Assembly: GCA_020629965.1 (NCBI GenBank)
Contig: JAHDCG010000001.1
Span: 120,644 to 184,643, forward strand
Direction: 5' to 3'
DNA: 64,000 nucleotides
Origin: Saprospiraceae bacterium
GTDB lineage: Bacteria; Bacteroidota; Bacteroidia; Chitinophagales; Saprospiraceae
Below are positions 24,306-32,692 of the stretch, in pieces. Every line of letters starts with the position of its first letter. Position 1 is the stretch's first letter. Both the position numbers and the translations under genes were made by a program. The notes under the pieces are model-generated. The model saw only the letters and a program-made list of their open reading frames with translations. It was not told where the DNA came from and did no database searches.

Positions 24306-26456
24306 CTAATTCCCGTCCACCGCCGCAATAAACTCCTCCTCCGTCATAATCTGCACCGTCCCCAAAGCCGTTGCTTTTTTCAATTTAGAACCCGCCTTCT
24401 CGCCCGCCACCAAGATATTGAGATTAGAACTGACCGCGCTGATGTTCTTCGCGCCGGCGGCTTCCGCCTTTTGTTGCGCGACTTTTCTGCCCATTTTTTG
24501 CAGCGTTCCCGTAAATAAAATCGTCTTACCGGAGAAAGGGCCGTCGGTCGTGAGGGCTTTCGGAATATCGTCGGGCGTTTGTTGCATGTTGACGCCGAGG
24601 GCTTCCATTTCTTGCAGCATTTCAACGTTGCGCGGGTCGGCAAACCAAGCGATGACATTTTCGGCGACGACGGGACCGACGTCTTTAATATCCGTGAATT
24701 TTTCGACCGTCCAATCCTGCAGGTCGAGTACGTGTTTGATTTCCGCCGCAATGAGTGACGATACTTTTTTGCCCAAATGATGGACGGCTAAACTGTGCAG
24801 CAACCGTTTAATCGGGTTCTTTTTTGCCCTATCTATCGCATCGCGCAGATTATCGACGGATTTTTTTCCGAAGCCTTTCAGCTCCGCAATTTTGTCATAA
24901 TCCAAGCGATAAATATCCGCCGTGTTGCGCAGCCAACCGAGTTCGTAAAACTGCTCGACCTGCGCCTGTCCCATACCGTCGATGTCCATCGCGGGTTTGG
25001 AGACGTGAAAAATCATGCGCTGTAAATCCTGTGCACCGCAGACGCAATGCGGACAACGCCAAGCCGCTTCCCCCTCTGCCCGGATGAGTTTGACCGGCGT
25101 ATCGGTATCGTTTATCGGACAATGCTCGGGATATTGCACGGGCTGTTCGCTGCCGTCGCGCAGGTCTTCCATGGCTTTGACGATGTAGGGAATGACGTCG
25201 CCGGCGCGCTCGACCAAGACGGTATCGCCGAGGCGCAGGTCTTTGGAAGTAATAAAATCTTCGTTGTGTAGCGACACGGAAGAGACCGTTACACCCGCCA
25301 ATTGTACGGGCGTAATTTTCGCTACCGGCGTAATCGAGCCGATTTTTCCGACCTGATATTCGACTTTTTCGAGGGTGGAGGTCGCTTGTTTTGCTTTAAA
25401 TTTGTAAGCAATCGCCCACCGCGGGTGGTGACTGGTGTAGCCGACGGTTTCTTGTAGGGTGCGGTCGTTTACTTTGACGACCATGCCGTCGATTTCGTAA
25501 GCGTAGTCTTCACGTGTGGCTTCGCGTTCTTTGCAAAAGGCGGCGACTTCCGCAATGTTTTTGCAGAGTTTTCTGCCTTTTCCCTCGACGGGAACTTTGA
25601 AGCCTAATTTGCCGAGCAGATTGATACTTTCGTTGTGCGAGGTAAATTTTTCCAAAACATTTTCGCCCGCCGCATCGGTCGCGTAGCCGAGTTGATAGAT
25701 GAAAGCGACGAGTTCGCGCTCGGCGGCTTCTTCCGGGTTTTTCATGCGCAGACCGCCCGTAGCCGCATTCCGCGGATTGGCGAAAAGAGATTTACCGGCT
25801 TTTTCGCGGGCGGCGTTGACGACTTTAAAAATGTCTTTGCGGATTAAAACCTCGCCGCGCAGTTCCGCTTTTTGCACGCCGTGTTCCGAAAATTTTGCTT
25901 GTAAGGGAACGGATTTAATAACGCGGGCATTGCCGGTCATTTCTTCGCCGCGCACACCGTTACCTCGGGTCGCGCCTCGGGTCAGTCGGTCGTTTTCATA
26001 GACCAAAGCGATACTGCCGCCGTCAAATTTTGGCTCGACGACATATTCTACCTCCGCGTCTGCGTCGAGCAGCGCGAGTTTTTTGATGCGTTGGTCAAAT
26101 TCACCTAAGTCTTCGGCATTGTAAGAATTATCCAAAGACAGCATCGGGGTCAGGTGTTCGACGTTGGTACCGGCGTTGCTGAGGTCACTGGTCACCCGCT
26201 GCGTCGGGCTGTCGGGCGTTACCAACTCGGGGTAAGCCGCCTCCGCTGCTTCCAGTTTTTTGAACAGCGTATCGTATTCAAAATCGCTGATGACCGGGTC
26301 GTTTTTTACCGCGTACCGCCATTCGTGGTATTGGAGGACGTCGCGCAAATCACGCATGACCGGCTCGGCAAACATACGCTCGGGTAACTCTTGCGGTGCG
26401 GCGAGTAATTTTTTGGAAAGGTCGAAAAAGGCTTTTTCTTGTGCTGCGGTGTACAT
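24306..26456 (-). CDS. ligA: NAD-dependent DNA ligase LigA
   Basis: 716 residues, slightly long for the family. It seals nicks in replication and repair using NAD+. Visible: domain Ia (YHEWRYAVKNDPVISDFEYD), the adenylated Lys in EPKFDGGSIA (KxDG near residue 131), RGEVLI, NPRNAATGGLR, the OB fold with KIGSITPVA, four helix-hairpin-helix motifs, and a C-terminal BRCT domain (GPFSGKTILFTGTLQKMGR). The zinc-binding region is unusual: the first CPxC pair reads CPIND, lacking its second Cys, while RCPHCVCGAQ has three. Start MYTAAQEKAF. It stands alone on the minus strand. Confidence 0.96.
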   Translation of the reverse strand: MYTAAQEKAFFDLSKKLLAAPQELPERMFAEPVMRDLRDVLQYHEWRYAVKNDPVISDFEYDTLFKKLEAAEAAYPELVTPDSPTQRVTSDLSNAGTNVEHLTPMLSLDNSYNAEDLGEFDQRIKKLALLDADAEVEYVVEPKFDGGSIALVYENDRLTRGATRGNGVRGEEMTGNARVIKSVPLQAKFSEHGVQKAELRGEVLIRKDIFKVVNAAREKAGKSLFANPRNAATGGLRMKNPEEAAERELVAFIYQLGYATDAAGENVLEKFTSHNESINLLGKLGFKVPVEGKGRKLCKNIAEVAAFCKEREATREDYAYEIDGMVVKVNDRTLQETVGYTSHHPRWAIAYKFKAKQATSTLEKVEYQVGKIGSITPVAKITPVQLAGVTVSSVSLHNEDFITSKDLRLGDTVLVERAGDVIPYIVKAMEDLRDGSEQPVQYPEHCPINDTDTPVKLIRAEGEAAWRCPHCVCGAQDLQRMIFHVSKPAMDIDGMGQAQVEQFYELGWLRNTADIYRLDYDKIAELKGFGKKSVDNLRDAIDRAKKNPIKRLLHSLAVHHLGKKVSSLIAAEIKHVLDLQDWTVEKFTDIKDVGPVVAENVIAWFADPRNVEMLQEMEALGVNMQQTPDDIPKALTTDGPFSGKTILFTGTLQKMGRKVAQQKAEAAGAKNISAVSSNLNILVAGEKAGSKLKKATALGTVQIMTEEEFIAAVDGN

Positions 26457-26557
26457 AAACGGCGGTAGTTTTTGACTCTTGATTTGGCGTAAAATTATGC
26501 TACAAAGAAAGGGAGTTCCGGTCAGCCGAAAAAGAAAAATTCTAAACGAAAAATCCG

Positions 26558-26565
26558 TAACTTTG
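26558..26565 (+). promoter_or_regulatory. -7 promoter box of the Rpn-like gene
   Basis: TAACTTTG matches TAnnTTTG and lies 13 bases before the ATG at 26579, giving a very short leader. No good -33 box is visible. Confidence 0.55.
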
Positions 26566-26578
26566 TGAAAAAAGAATT

Positions 26579-27433
26579 ATGCTGATAGCCAATCCTATAT
26601 ACGACGTCGTTTTCAAATATCTCATGGAAGACACGGAAATAGCGCGCCGTTTATTATCCAAAATAACGGGAGAAGATATTATTGAAATTTCCGTTCAGCC
26701 GCAGGAATTTGCGGGCCGTTCCGATAAGTTTGAAATAATTATTCTTCGTTTGGATTTTAAAGCGACAATAAAAACAAAAGACGGAAAGAGAAAAAAAGTC
26801 CTGATAGAACTGCAAAAAGGAAAAAACTCCGCCGACATTATGCGTTTTCGCAAATATTTAGGAGATAATTATCGTAAAGAAGACAGCGTAGAGAACGATG
26901 AAAAAAAGAAAACAGCACTGCCCATAATCACTATTTACTTTTTGGGCTTCAGATTGTCGAACGTAATGACTTCGATTATGAAAGTTAATCGAGAATACAT
27001 CGACCTGATTACGGATAAAAAAATCGATACAAAAGAAGAGTTCGTAGAGAAATTAACGCACGACAGCTATGTTATTCAAATTCCGAGGTTAAAGAAAAAA
27101 GTAAGAAATGAAATTGAACGTGTGTTAAAAGTATTCAACCAATCTTACGTGACGAACGGTGATAAAAAAACCCTTGAATTTTCTGAAAAAGATTTGGAAA
27201 ACGACGACCTCTTGCAACTTATCGCTAAAAGATTGAGAAAAGCCGCTACGGAAGAAGATTTATTACGAAAAATCGAAATTGAGGAAGAAGTCGAAAATAC
27301 AATCGAACAGCATATTCGAGAAAAACAGATTTTAGCGGAAAAGAACAGCAAACTAAAACAAACCCTTTCGGAAAAAAACGAAGAAATAGAAAAACTTAAG
27401 AAGTTACTTAATGCCGGAAAAAAATCAGAATAG
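26579..27433 (+). CDS. Rpn/PD-(D/E)XK nuclease family protein (transposase-derived)
   Basis: 284 residues. The start NPIYDVVFKYLMED and the nuclease core (LRLDFKATIKTKDGKRKKV then LIELQKG) show the Asp ... Glu-x-Gln pattern of the Rpn / PDDEXK_2 group, DNA nucleases related to IS transposases and able to promote recombination. The middle region (ITIYFLGFRL) is also typical. The last 70 residues form a Lys/Glu-rich coiled coil (EIEEEVENTIEQHI, KNEEIEKLKKLL). It has its own promoter and terminator. Composition is clearly more AT- and Lys-rich than in the flanking ligA, suggesting horizontal origin. No IS ends are seen around it. Confidence 0.78.
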   Translation: MLIANPIYDVVFKYLMEDTEIARRLLSKITGEDIIEISVQPQEFAGRSDKFEIIILRLDFKATIKTKDGKRKKVLIELQKGKNSADIMRFRKYLGDNYRKEDSVENDEKKKTALPIITIYFLGFRLSNVMTSIMKVNREYIDLITDKKIDTKEEFVEKLTHDSYVIQIPRLKKKVRNEIERVLKVFNQSYVTNGDKKTLEFSEKDLENDDLLQLIAKRLRKAATEEDLLRKIEIEEEVENTIEQHIREKQILAEKNSKLKQTLSEKNEEIEKLKKLLNAGKKSE

Positions 27434-27469
27434 ACCCGCAAATTTCTTGTCGGTTCTGTTCTGATTTTT
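27420..27469 (+). terminator. Terminator of the Rpn-like gene
   Basis: AAAAATCAGAA (27420-27430), overlapping the last codons, pairs with TTCTGATTTTT (27459-27469). The loop is long (28 bases) and includes the stop codon. It can serve the convergent lipoprotein gene too. Confidence 0.6.
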
Positions 27470-27483
27470 CCATCCGTTTTCTT

Positions 27484-27912
27484 TTACTCCTCCCACTCCA
27501 AGCGCAACTGCGGAATAATATTGCGATTGATGTTAAACTCGCCCTGCTTCACTTCAGCCTCCAAATCATCGGCGCGCTGTGCCAACCAAAACCACTGACC
27601 GGCTTCCAAGCCGCCGACGCGCAACTCGCCGTTTTCATCGGTGTTGCCTTCGGCAAAAACAGGCATTTGTTCGGTGCGATTGACGGCGCTCGTGAACATT
27701 TTGATGCGCACACTCGGCAAGACATCCAAAGAATTTTCGCAGGCAGCGTCATTGTCGAGGTCGGTGCAGAGTACGGCGGTAAAAAGGGCGGAAGACAGAT
27801 TGGACGGATTTTCGGTAGCACCGCCGCCGTTAATTCCGTCGTCTTCTTCTTCTTTGGCGCAGCCGGAAAATATGAGTAAGAGGGCTACAAGACCGATGTT
27901 GAATAATTTCAT
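27484..27912 (-). CDS. Predicted surface-exposed lipoprotein
   Basis: 142 residues: signal MKLFNIGLVALLLIFSG with lipid-modified Cys 18. The residues right after the Cys, AKEEEDD, fit the K-(D/E)2 lipoprotein export signal described for Bacteroidota, which directs lipoproteins to the cell surface. The mature domain is small and beta-rich, with DENGELRVGGLEAGQWFWL, a pattern common to prealbumin/CarboxypepD-like folds. Two Cys (CTDLDNDAACEN) may pair. Function is unknown. It is monocistronic and convergent with the Rpn-like gene. The 260 bases upstream hold nothing identifiable. Confidence 0.7.
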   Translation of the reverse strand: MKLFNIGLVALLLIFSGCAKEEEDDGINGGGATENPSNLSSALFTAVLCTDLDNDAACENSLDVLPSVRIKMFTSAVNRTEQMPVFAEGNTDENGELRVGGLEAGQWFWLAQRADDLEAEVKQGEFNINRNIIPQLRLEWEE

Positions 27913-28172
27913 AAATGATTGAGGTTGTGGCAGTCGAATATTTATCTTCCCGAAAAGTGAAATAATCTTTTCCGCCGGTGAGAATTAAGAGTTCGCAAGG
28001 TAGTTGATTTTCCGAATAAACGGGTCGGTGACGGACTTTTGATTGCCGGCGGCATTACATCTTAGTGTAAAAATAGCGGCTCATTTTTTGGCGAAACGAA
28101 AAAAAAATCGTTCATATTCCGATTTATTGTAAAATTTAGTAAATCTTTACGGCTAAATCTAAGGCGGTCAAT

Positions 28173-28466
28173 ATGGATTTAAAAGCACAGACGGAGCGTA
28201 TCGAGAAGAAAATCGACTTTTTGTCGGAAAAGATAAAGAGTTTACGGGCTGAAAATGTGCTTTTGCAACTGACCGTTAAGAATTTGCGTGCGCTGAAAGC
28301 GGAACAAATATCCGCAGACGGCGTACAGACACATAAATCGGAGAAATTGCGGACGGCGGCGCAAAGTTTAGCGCAAAACGAGTCCGCGACAGGAGAAATG
28401 AAAGAGCAGCTAAATCAATACATTAAAGAATTGGATGAGGTGATTGAGATGTTGAGGGAAATTTGA
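28173..28466 (+). CDS. Small coiled-coil protein upstream of zapA
   Basis: 97 residues, almost entirely helical with heptad patterns: IEKKIDFLSEKIKSLRAEN, LLQLTVKNLRALKAEQ, then a break and KEQLNQYIKELDEVIEMLRE. Small coiled-coil proteins of this kind sit just before zapA in Bacteroidota and are likened to ZapB. The functional link to the divisome is inference from position. The next gene begins 77 bases downstream on the same strand. Confidence 0.7.
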   Translation: MDLKAQTERIEKKIDFLSEKIKSLRAENVLLQLTVKNLRALKAEQISADGVQTHKSEKLRTAAQSLAQNESATGEMKEQLNQYIKELDEVIEMLREI

Positions 28467-28543
28467 AATTTGTACGAAGAGTTTTTTATAGCCTTTCCGA
28501 AAGGCAAGCGGATTTTGATAAAAAAACGTAACAGCTATTCCCA

Positions 28544-28894
28544 ATGGAACCCGATTACGAAACTAAAGAAATCACCGTGTTAATCGGCGACAAGCCTTAC
28601 CCGCTGCGCATAGCAGCAAGCACGGAACGCGAAATAAAACGATTGGTCGGAGAGGTCAACGAAACGATTAACGGCTTTCAGATTGCGCACCCGGAGGTGA
28701 CGCAAAAAGATTGTATGGCTATGAGTTTGTTGACTTATGCGGTAAAACTGCAACAAATTAAAGAAGACCCCGCAAATGTTTTAACTGCGATTTTTAAACT
28801 CGAAAAAGAGCGAATCGCCGAAAAACTGAACGGTATTGAAACGCGCTTGGATGAACTGAATGTGGGTTTCGGCAACGACGAAACTACTCGGTAA
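28544..28894 (+). CDS. zapA: Cell division protein ZapA
   Basis: 116 residues. The N-terminal globular head (KEITVLIGDKPYPLRI, then STEREIKRLVGEVNETI) and the long C-terminal helix match ZapA, which bundles FtsZ filaments and stabilises the Z ring. DCMAMSLLTYAVKLQQ links the two parts. The neighbours, a coiled-coil gene before and RNase Y after, form the block usually seen in Bacteroidota. Confidence 0.88.
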   Translation: MEPDYETKEITVLIGDKPYPLRIAASTEREIKRLVGEVNETINGFQIAHPEVTQKDCMAMSLLTYAVKLQQIKEDPANVLTAIFKLEKERIAEKLNGIETRLDELNVGFGNDETTR

Positions 28895-29000
28895 AACATC
28901 CTTTTTTTCCTTTCGCAGACTCTTACACCCAAGTGTCTCGCCTTTCTCCTTGCTTTTTTACAGACACGAAAGACTCGTTTGTCTTTTTGTGAAAACTAAT
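28895..29000 (+). ncRNA. Candidate 6S RNA (ssrS) between zapA and rny
   Basis: The 111-base gap has no open frame but can fold. CTTTC (near 28917) pairs with GAAAG (near 28970). Inside, GTGTCT (near 28936) pairs with AGACAC (near 28964), leaving asymmetric unpaired stretches, one of them pyrimidine-rich with CTCCTTGC. A large internal bubble flanked by helices is the general shape of 6S RNA. As I recall, 6S RNA is annotated at this position in other Bacteroidota. Covariance support could not be tested. Confidence 0.3.
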
Positions 29001-29005
29001 ACATA

Positions 29006-30685
29006 ATGGAAATAATTTTCATTTTGGTCGGCCTCGTCATCGGGGCGGCAGTCGGCTACTTTTTTGCGGCCAAATCCATCAAACAGCAGCACATCGGCAA
29101 AATCGAAGAAGCCAACGTAAAAGCGGACTTGACGATTAAAGAAGCCCGCCTGACGGCGAAAAAAATCGAAGCCGAAGCACAGAACAAAGCCGACAAAATA
29201 ACGGGCAAAGCCGAGTCGGAAAACGAACGCATCAAGCAGAAGAAAATCGCGGAAGCGAAAGAAAAATTCAGCAAACTGCGCTCGCAGTACGAGGATGAAA
29301 AGTCGAAAAAACTCGTCGCGCTTAAAGAAAAAGAAGTGGAACTGCGCGGTATGCAAAAAGAATTTGACTCGAAGCAGGAGGAAATCGACGAGCAATACGA
29401 AGAGTTGAAAACCTACGAAAACGACCTCGACAGCCGCGAAGAAGAACTGAAAAGCGAACGTAAAGCCTATGACAAACGCATGAAAGGCTTGCAAAAACGC
29501 AAGGAAGAACTCGACCGCGCCACCGAAAAACAAATACAGGCACTCGAACAAGTCGCCAAACTCAGCGAAGCCGAAGCCCGCGAGCAAATCCTCGAAGCGG
29601 TCAAAGCAAAAGCCGAAAACGACGCGATGTCCATTCGCAAAGACGTGGTGGAAGAAGCCAAAGTCACCGCCAACAAAGAGGCGAAAAAAATCATCGTGCA
29701 GTCCATTCAACGCATGGCCGCCGAGATTACCATCGAAAATACGGTATCGGTTTTCAACCTCGACAGCGACGACTTGAAGGGTCAAATCATCGGGCGCGAA
29801 GGGCGTAACATCCGTGCTATCGAAGCCGCCACGGGTGCGGAAATCGTGGTCGATGATACGCCGGAAGCCATTATCATTTCCTCTTTCGACCCGATTCGTC
29901 GCGAAATCGCGCGCTTGTCGCTCAAGCGTTTGGTCGCCGACGGTCGTATTCATCCGTCACGCATTGAGGAGGTAGTCGCCAAAACGCGCAAACAACTGAC
30001 CGAGCAAATCGTCGAAATCGGTGAGCGCACGGTCATCGACTTAGACATTCACGGTTTGAACCCTTATCTGATAAAAATGGTCGGTCGGATGCGTTTCCGC
30101 TCGTCTTACGGACAAAATCTGCTGAAACACTCCATCGAAACCGCTAACCTCTGCGCCGTCATGGCCGCCGAACTCGGTCTGTCGCCCAAGCAAGCTAAAC
30201 TCGCTAAGCGCGCGGGTCTGCTGCACGACATCGGCAAAGTGAGCGAAGAAGATACCGAAATGAGCCACGCGATTTACGGGATGGAAATCTGTAAAAAATA
30301 CAAGGAAAGTGCCGTCGTTATCAACGCCGTAGGCGCGCACCACGACGAGATTGAAATGACCAACATCATCTCGCCGATAGTGCAGGCCTGTGATGCCATC
30401 TCGGGCGCAAGACCGGGCGCACGCCGCGAAATACTCGACAGCTATATGAAGCGCATCGGCGAACTCGAAGAAATTGCCATGTCGCACGACGGCGTCCAAA
30501 AAGTATTCGCCATGCAGGCAGGTCGCGACCTGCGCGTCATCGTCGAAAGCGAAAAGGTCACGGACAAACGCGCCGAAGAATTGAGCTTTATGATTTCGGA
30601 AAAAATACAAGAAAGTATGCAGTACCCGGGTCAGATTAAAGTGACGGTGATACGGGAGAAGCGGGCGGTTTCGTTTGCACGATAA
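29006..30685 (+). CDS. rny: Ribonuclease Y
   Basis: 559 residues. An N-terminal membrane anchor ([22 protein letters not shown]) leads into about 190 residues of Lys/Glu-rich coiled coil. A KH domain follows ([15 protein letters not shown], near 250-290). The catalytic HD domain has GLLHDIGK (HD near 408) and GAHHDE. RNase Y is a membrane-bound endoribonuclease that begins mRNA decay. The C-terminal [18 protein letters not shown] is the conserved end. It is followed by REP copies and a strong terminator (30925-30961). Confidence 0.97.
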   Translation: MEIIFILVGLVIGAAVGYFFAAKSIKQQHIGKIEEANVKADLTIKEARLTAKKIEAEAQNKADKITGKAESENERIKQKKIAEAKEKFSKLRSQYEDEKSKKLVALKEKEVELRGMQKEFDSKQEEIDEQYEELKTYENDLDSREEELKSERKAYDKRMKGLQKRKEELDRATEKQIQALEQVAKLSEAEAREQILEAVKAKAENDAMSIRKDVVEEAKVTANKEAKKIIVQSIQRMAAEITIENTVSVFNLDSDDLKGQIIGREGRNIRAIEAATGAEIVVDDTPEAIIISSFDPIRREIARLSLKRLVADGRIHPSRIEEVVAKTRKQLTEQIVEIGERTVIDLDIHGLNPYLIKMVGRMRFRSSYGQNLLKHSIETANLCAVMAAELGLSPKQAKLAKRAGLLHDIGKVSEEDTEMSHAIYGMEICKKYKESAVVINAVGAHHDEIEMTNIISPIVQACDAISGARPGARREILDSYMKRIGELEEIAMSHDGVQKVFAMQAGRDLRVIVESEKVTDKRAEELSFMISEKIQESMQYPGQIKVTVIREKRAVSFAR

Positions 30686-30686
30686 G

Positions 30687-30740
30687 AGGAGAGAGGAGTC
30701 AGGAGAGAGGGGAGAGGAGTCAGGGGAGAGGAGAGAGAGG
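30687..30740. repeat. Purine-only GGAGAGAG/GGAGTCAG tract
   Basis: About 54 bases after rny consist of repeated GAGAGGAGTCAGG-like units with almost no pyrimidines on the plus strand. The complementary word (CCCCTCT) is tandemly repeated at 30992-31024, so the two tracts could pair in single-stranded form. Confidence 0.6.
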
Positions 30741-30750
30741 CGTACGTGTT

Positions 30751-30897
30751 AATGCCAAAGGCATGGTATCTTTCAGCCCGGTATGCAGTTCCGCAAGGAA
30801 AGGAATGCCGGGGAGGTGAGAGAGCCGCTTCCCTACAAATGCCGGCGGCATGAGGCACTTCAGTCCGGCTTGCCACTCATGGTATGTAAATGCCGGG
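30751..30897 (-). repeat. Two REP-like element copies in tandem
   Basis: Copies at 30751-30812 and 30838-30897 have the same orientation as the one at 13346-13405. Each has a short AATGCC...GGCAT hairpin and a longer CCGG(C/T)-to-CCGGG hairpin. The first uses the loop variant ATGCAGTTCCGCAAGGAAAG also seen, inverted, in 42175-42234. The second matches 13346-13405 almost base for base. Confidence 0.75.
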
Positions 30898-30924
30898 AAA
30901 ACGAAAATACCGGAAAGAATGATT

Positions 30925-30961
30925 AAAGCCGTTTTGAGTCAATTGCTCAAAACGGCTTTTT
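30925..30961 (+). terminator. Strong terminator after rny
   Basis: AAAGCCGTTTTGAG (30925-30938) pairs perfectly with CTCAAAACGGCTTT (30946-30959), followed by TTTTGTTTT. It is suited to end the zapA-rny transcript. Confidence 0.88.
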
Positions 30962-30991
30962 GTTTTCTAATCCCGGTCAGAAAAAGTTAAG

Positions 30992-31024
30992 CCCCTCTCC
31001 CCTCTCCCCTCTCCCCTCTCCCCT
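30992..31024. repeat. Tandem CCCCTCT heptanucleotide repeat
   Basis: Four perfect CCCCTCT units and a partial fifth lie 70-100 bases upstream of the pirin gene. A tract of this kind can change length by slippage and could affect spacing in a promoter, although no promoter is recognised here. Confidence 0.8.
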
Positions 31025-31092
31025 AAACACAACCTTCCGTCCCCATAAATCGTTATTCATGTCTATACATCAAATTCAGAAAATCATCGAAA

Positions 31093-31959
31093 ATGGACAC
31101 AACAAAAAAACTTCTCCTCATCGGTAACAGCAACCCTTCACAAGTCGGCGACGGCTTTTTCATTCGCCGTGCATTACCCAATCGCCGCTACCCGAATATC
31201 AGCCCTTTCCTGATGTTAGACCACGCCGAGCCGACCTATTTCGAGCCGAGCGAAAAACCCAAAGGCGTGGACGCACACCCGCACCGAGGCTTTGAAACCG
31301 TGACGATTGTCTATGACGGCGCACTGGAACACCGTGACAGCGCAGGCAATTACGGCAAACTCTTCGCCGGCGATGTGCAATGGATGACGGCGGCAAGCGG
31401 TATCGTTCACGAAGAAAAACACGAGAAAGAATTTTCCGAAAAGGGCGGCACTTTAGAGATGATTCAACTGTGGGTCAATCTGCCGGCGAAGGATAAAATG
31501 TCACCGCCCAAGTATCAGGATATTCGCAGCGCGGATATTCCGACGGTAAAAACGCCGGACGGAAAAGGCAAAGTCCGCGTCATTGCGGGAAATTTCGGCG
31601 ATATAAAAGGCGCAGCCGATACTTTTACGCCCGTCACAATTTTGGATGTGCATTTGCAGGAAGGCGGCGAGACAAATTTGCATTTAGAAGAAAATACCAA
31701 CACCATCATTTATATCCTCGACGGGGCGGCGAGATTTAATGAAGAAGAAAATGCACAAACCGGCACTGCGGCTTTCTTTCACGCAAAAGGCACGGACATT
31801 CACATCAAAGCGGAAAAAGATACAAAACTGTTGGTGCTGAACGGCGAGCCGATTAACGAACCGGTGGCTTCCTACGGCCCTTTTGTAATGAACACACAGG
31901 AGGAAATCGTGGCGGCCATCCATGATTTTAACGCAGGCAAAATGGGAGGGATTGGTTGA
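31093..31959 (+). CDS. Pirin family protein
   Basis: 288 residues of double cupin fold. The N-terminal cupin holds the metal site: HPHRGFETVTIVYDG (two His), then HRDSAGNYGKLFAGDVQWMTAASGIVHEE split around further His and Glu ligands. GTLEMIQLWVNLPAKDKM is the second pirin signature. The C-terminal cupin (about 180-275) has ALLVLNGEPI-like ending. Pirins are iron-binding proteins, some with quercetinase activity and others regulatory. The role here is open. It has no operon partner. Confidence 0.92.
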   Translation: MDTTKKLLLIGNSNPSQVGDGFFIRRALPNRRYPNISPFLMLDHAEPTYFEPSEKPKGVDAHPHRGFETVTIVYDGALEHRDSAGNYGKLFAGDVQWMTAASGIVHEEKHEKEFSEKGGTLEMIQLWVNLPAKDKMSPPKYQDIRSADIPTVKTPDGKGKVRVIAGNFGDIKGAADTFTPVTILDVHLQEGGETNLHLEENTNTIIYILDGAARFNEEENAQTGTAAFFHAKGTDIHIKAEKDTKLLVLNGEPINEPVASYGPFVMNTQEEIVAAIHDFNAGKMGGIG

Positions 31960-32173
31960 TAGTTGGTGGTTGGTAGTTGGTGGACGGCTTTCGTATTTTG
32001 TCGGGCTGTTGTCCTTCATCTCAATTCTCATTTTTTGCATAATTCATTTTTAAACGAATGCTGTTCTTTCCTGACTTCTGCGGATAAGAACATCATTTTT
32101 TCTTCTGAAATACAACAATTCCCTACCCTTTTGCATCTTTAGAAAAGCGACTTCTTTTCTAAAATTCAGCGTT

Positions 32174-32617
32174 ATGAAAAAACTCCTTTTTCTTTTTCCT
32201 CTTCTCTTCTTCGGCACGACTGTGCAGGCACAAAAATATCTGCCCGGTCTGTGGTCGGGTACGCTGACGCAAGGCGAAGACACTTACCGCGTGGAGATTT
32301 TTCTGATTCGCAACCAAGATTATTTGACGGGGCAATCCTACGTTTATCTGCCGAACGGCGAAGTCACCGCCTCCGAAATCAGGGGTAAACTGCACCAAGA
32401 TTTGTCGATGAATGTGTACGACACCAAAATCGTCAAACCCGATGCGGAAGTCCGCAGCGACTCGCTGCACTTTCAACGGCATTTTCAGTTATTGTACAGT
32501 CGCAGTTTTGATGAATTGGAGCTGCGCGGCTATTGGCAGGATTGGCACCACTCGGCGGGCGACCCGCAGCGCAGACAGGGAAAAATTATTTTGCGACGGA
32601 AGGCGAGTAAAGCGTAA
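32174..32617 (+). CDS. Small secreted protein of unknown function
   Basis: 147 residues. Signal peptide MKKLLFLFPLLFFGTTVQAQ, cleaved after AQA. The mature part begins YLPGLWSGTLTQGEDTYRVE, and strands with regular Tyr/Phe/Trp follow (RSFDELELRGYWQDWHH), suggesting a small beta-barrel or lipocalin-like domain seen in many Bacteroidota. It ends in a basic tail (RRQGKIILRRKASKA). No family is named with confidence. Confidence 0.65.
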   Translation: MKKLLFLFPLLFFGTTVQAQKYLPGLWSGTLTQGEDTYRVEIFLIRNQDYLTGQSYVYLPNGEVTASEIRGKLHQDLSMNVYDTKIVKPDAEVRSDSLHFQRHFQLLYSRSFDELELRGYWQDWHHSAGDPQRRQGKIILRRKASKA

Positions 32618-32638
32618 AATTTCCTGCTTAAAATTCCG

Positions 32639-32646
32639 TACTTTTG
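32639..32646 (+). promoter_or_regulatory. -7 promoter box of galE
   Basis: TACTTTTG matches TAnnTTTG and lies 47 bases before the ATG of galE. The -33 box is not convincing. Confidence 0.5.
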
Positions 32647-32692
32647 GGCATTCATTCAAAACCTCTTCTAAAGTAATAAAATTTCTTGCTTC

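Noticed and set aside
28958..29953. Minus-strand frame of 331 codons opposite rny
   Set aside because: Phe-rich sequence complementary to the Lys/Glu coiled coil of RNase Y, which is an expected artefact.
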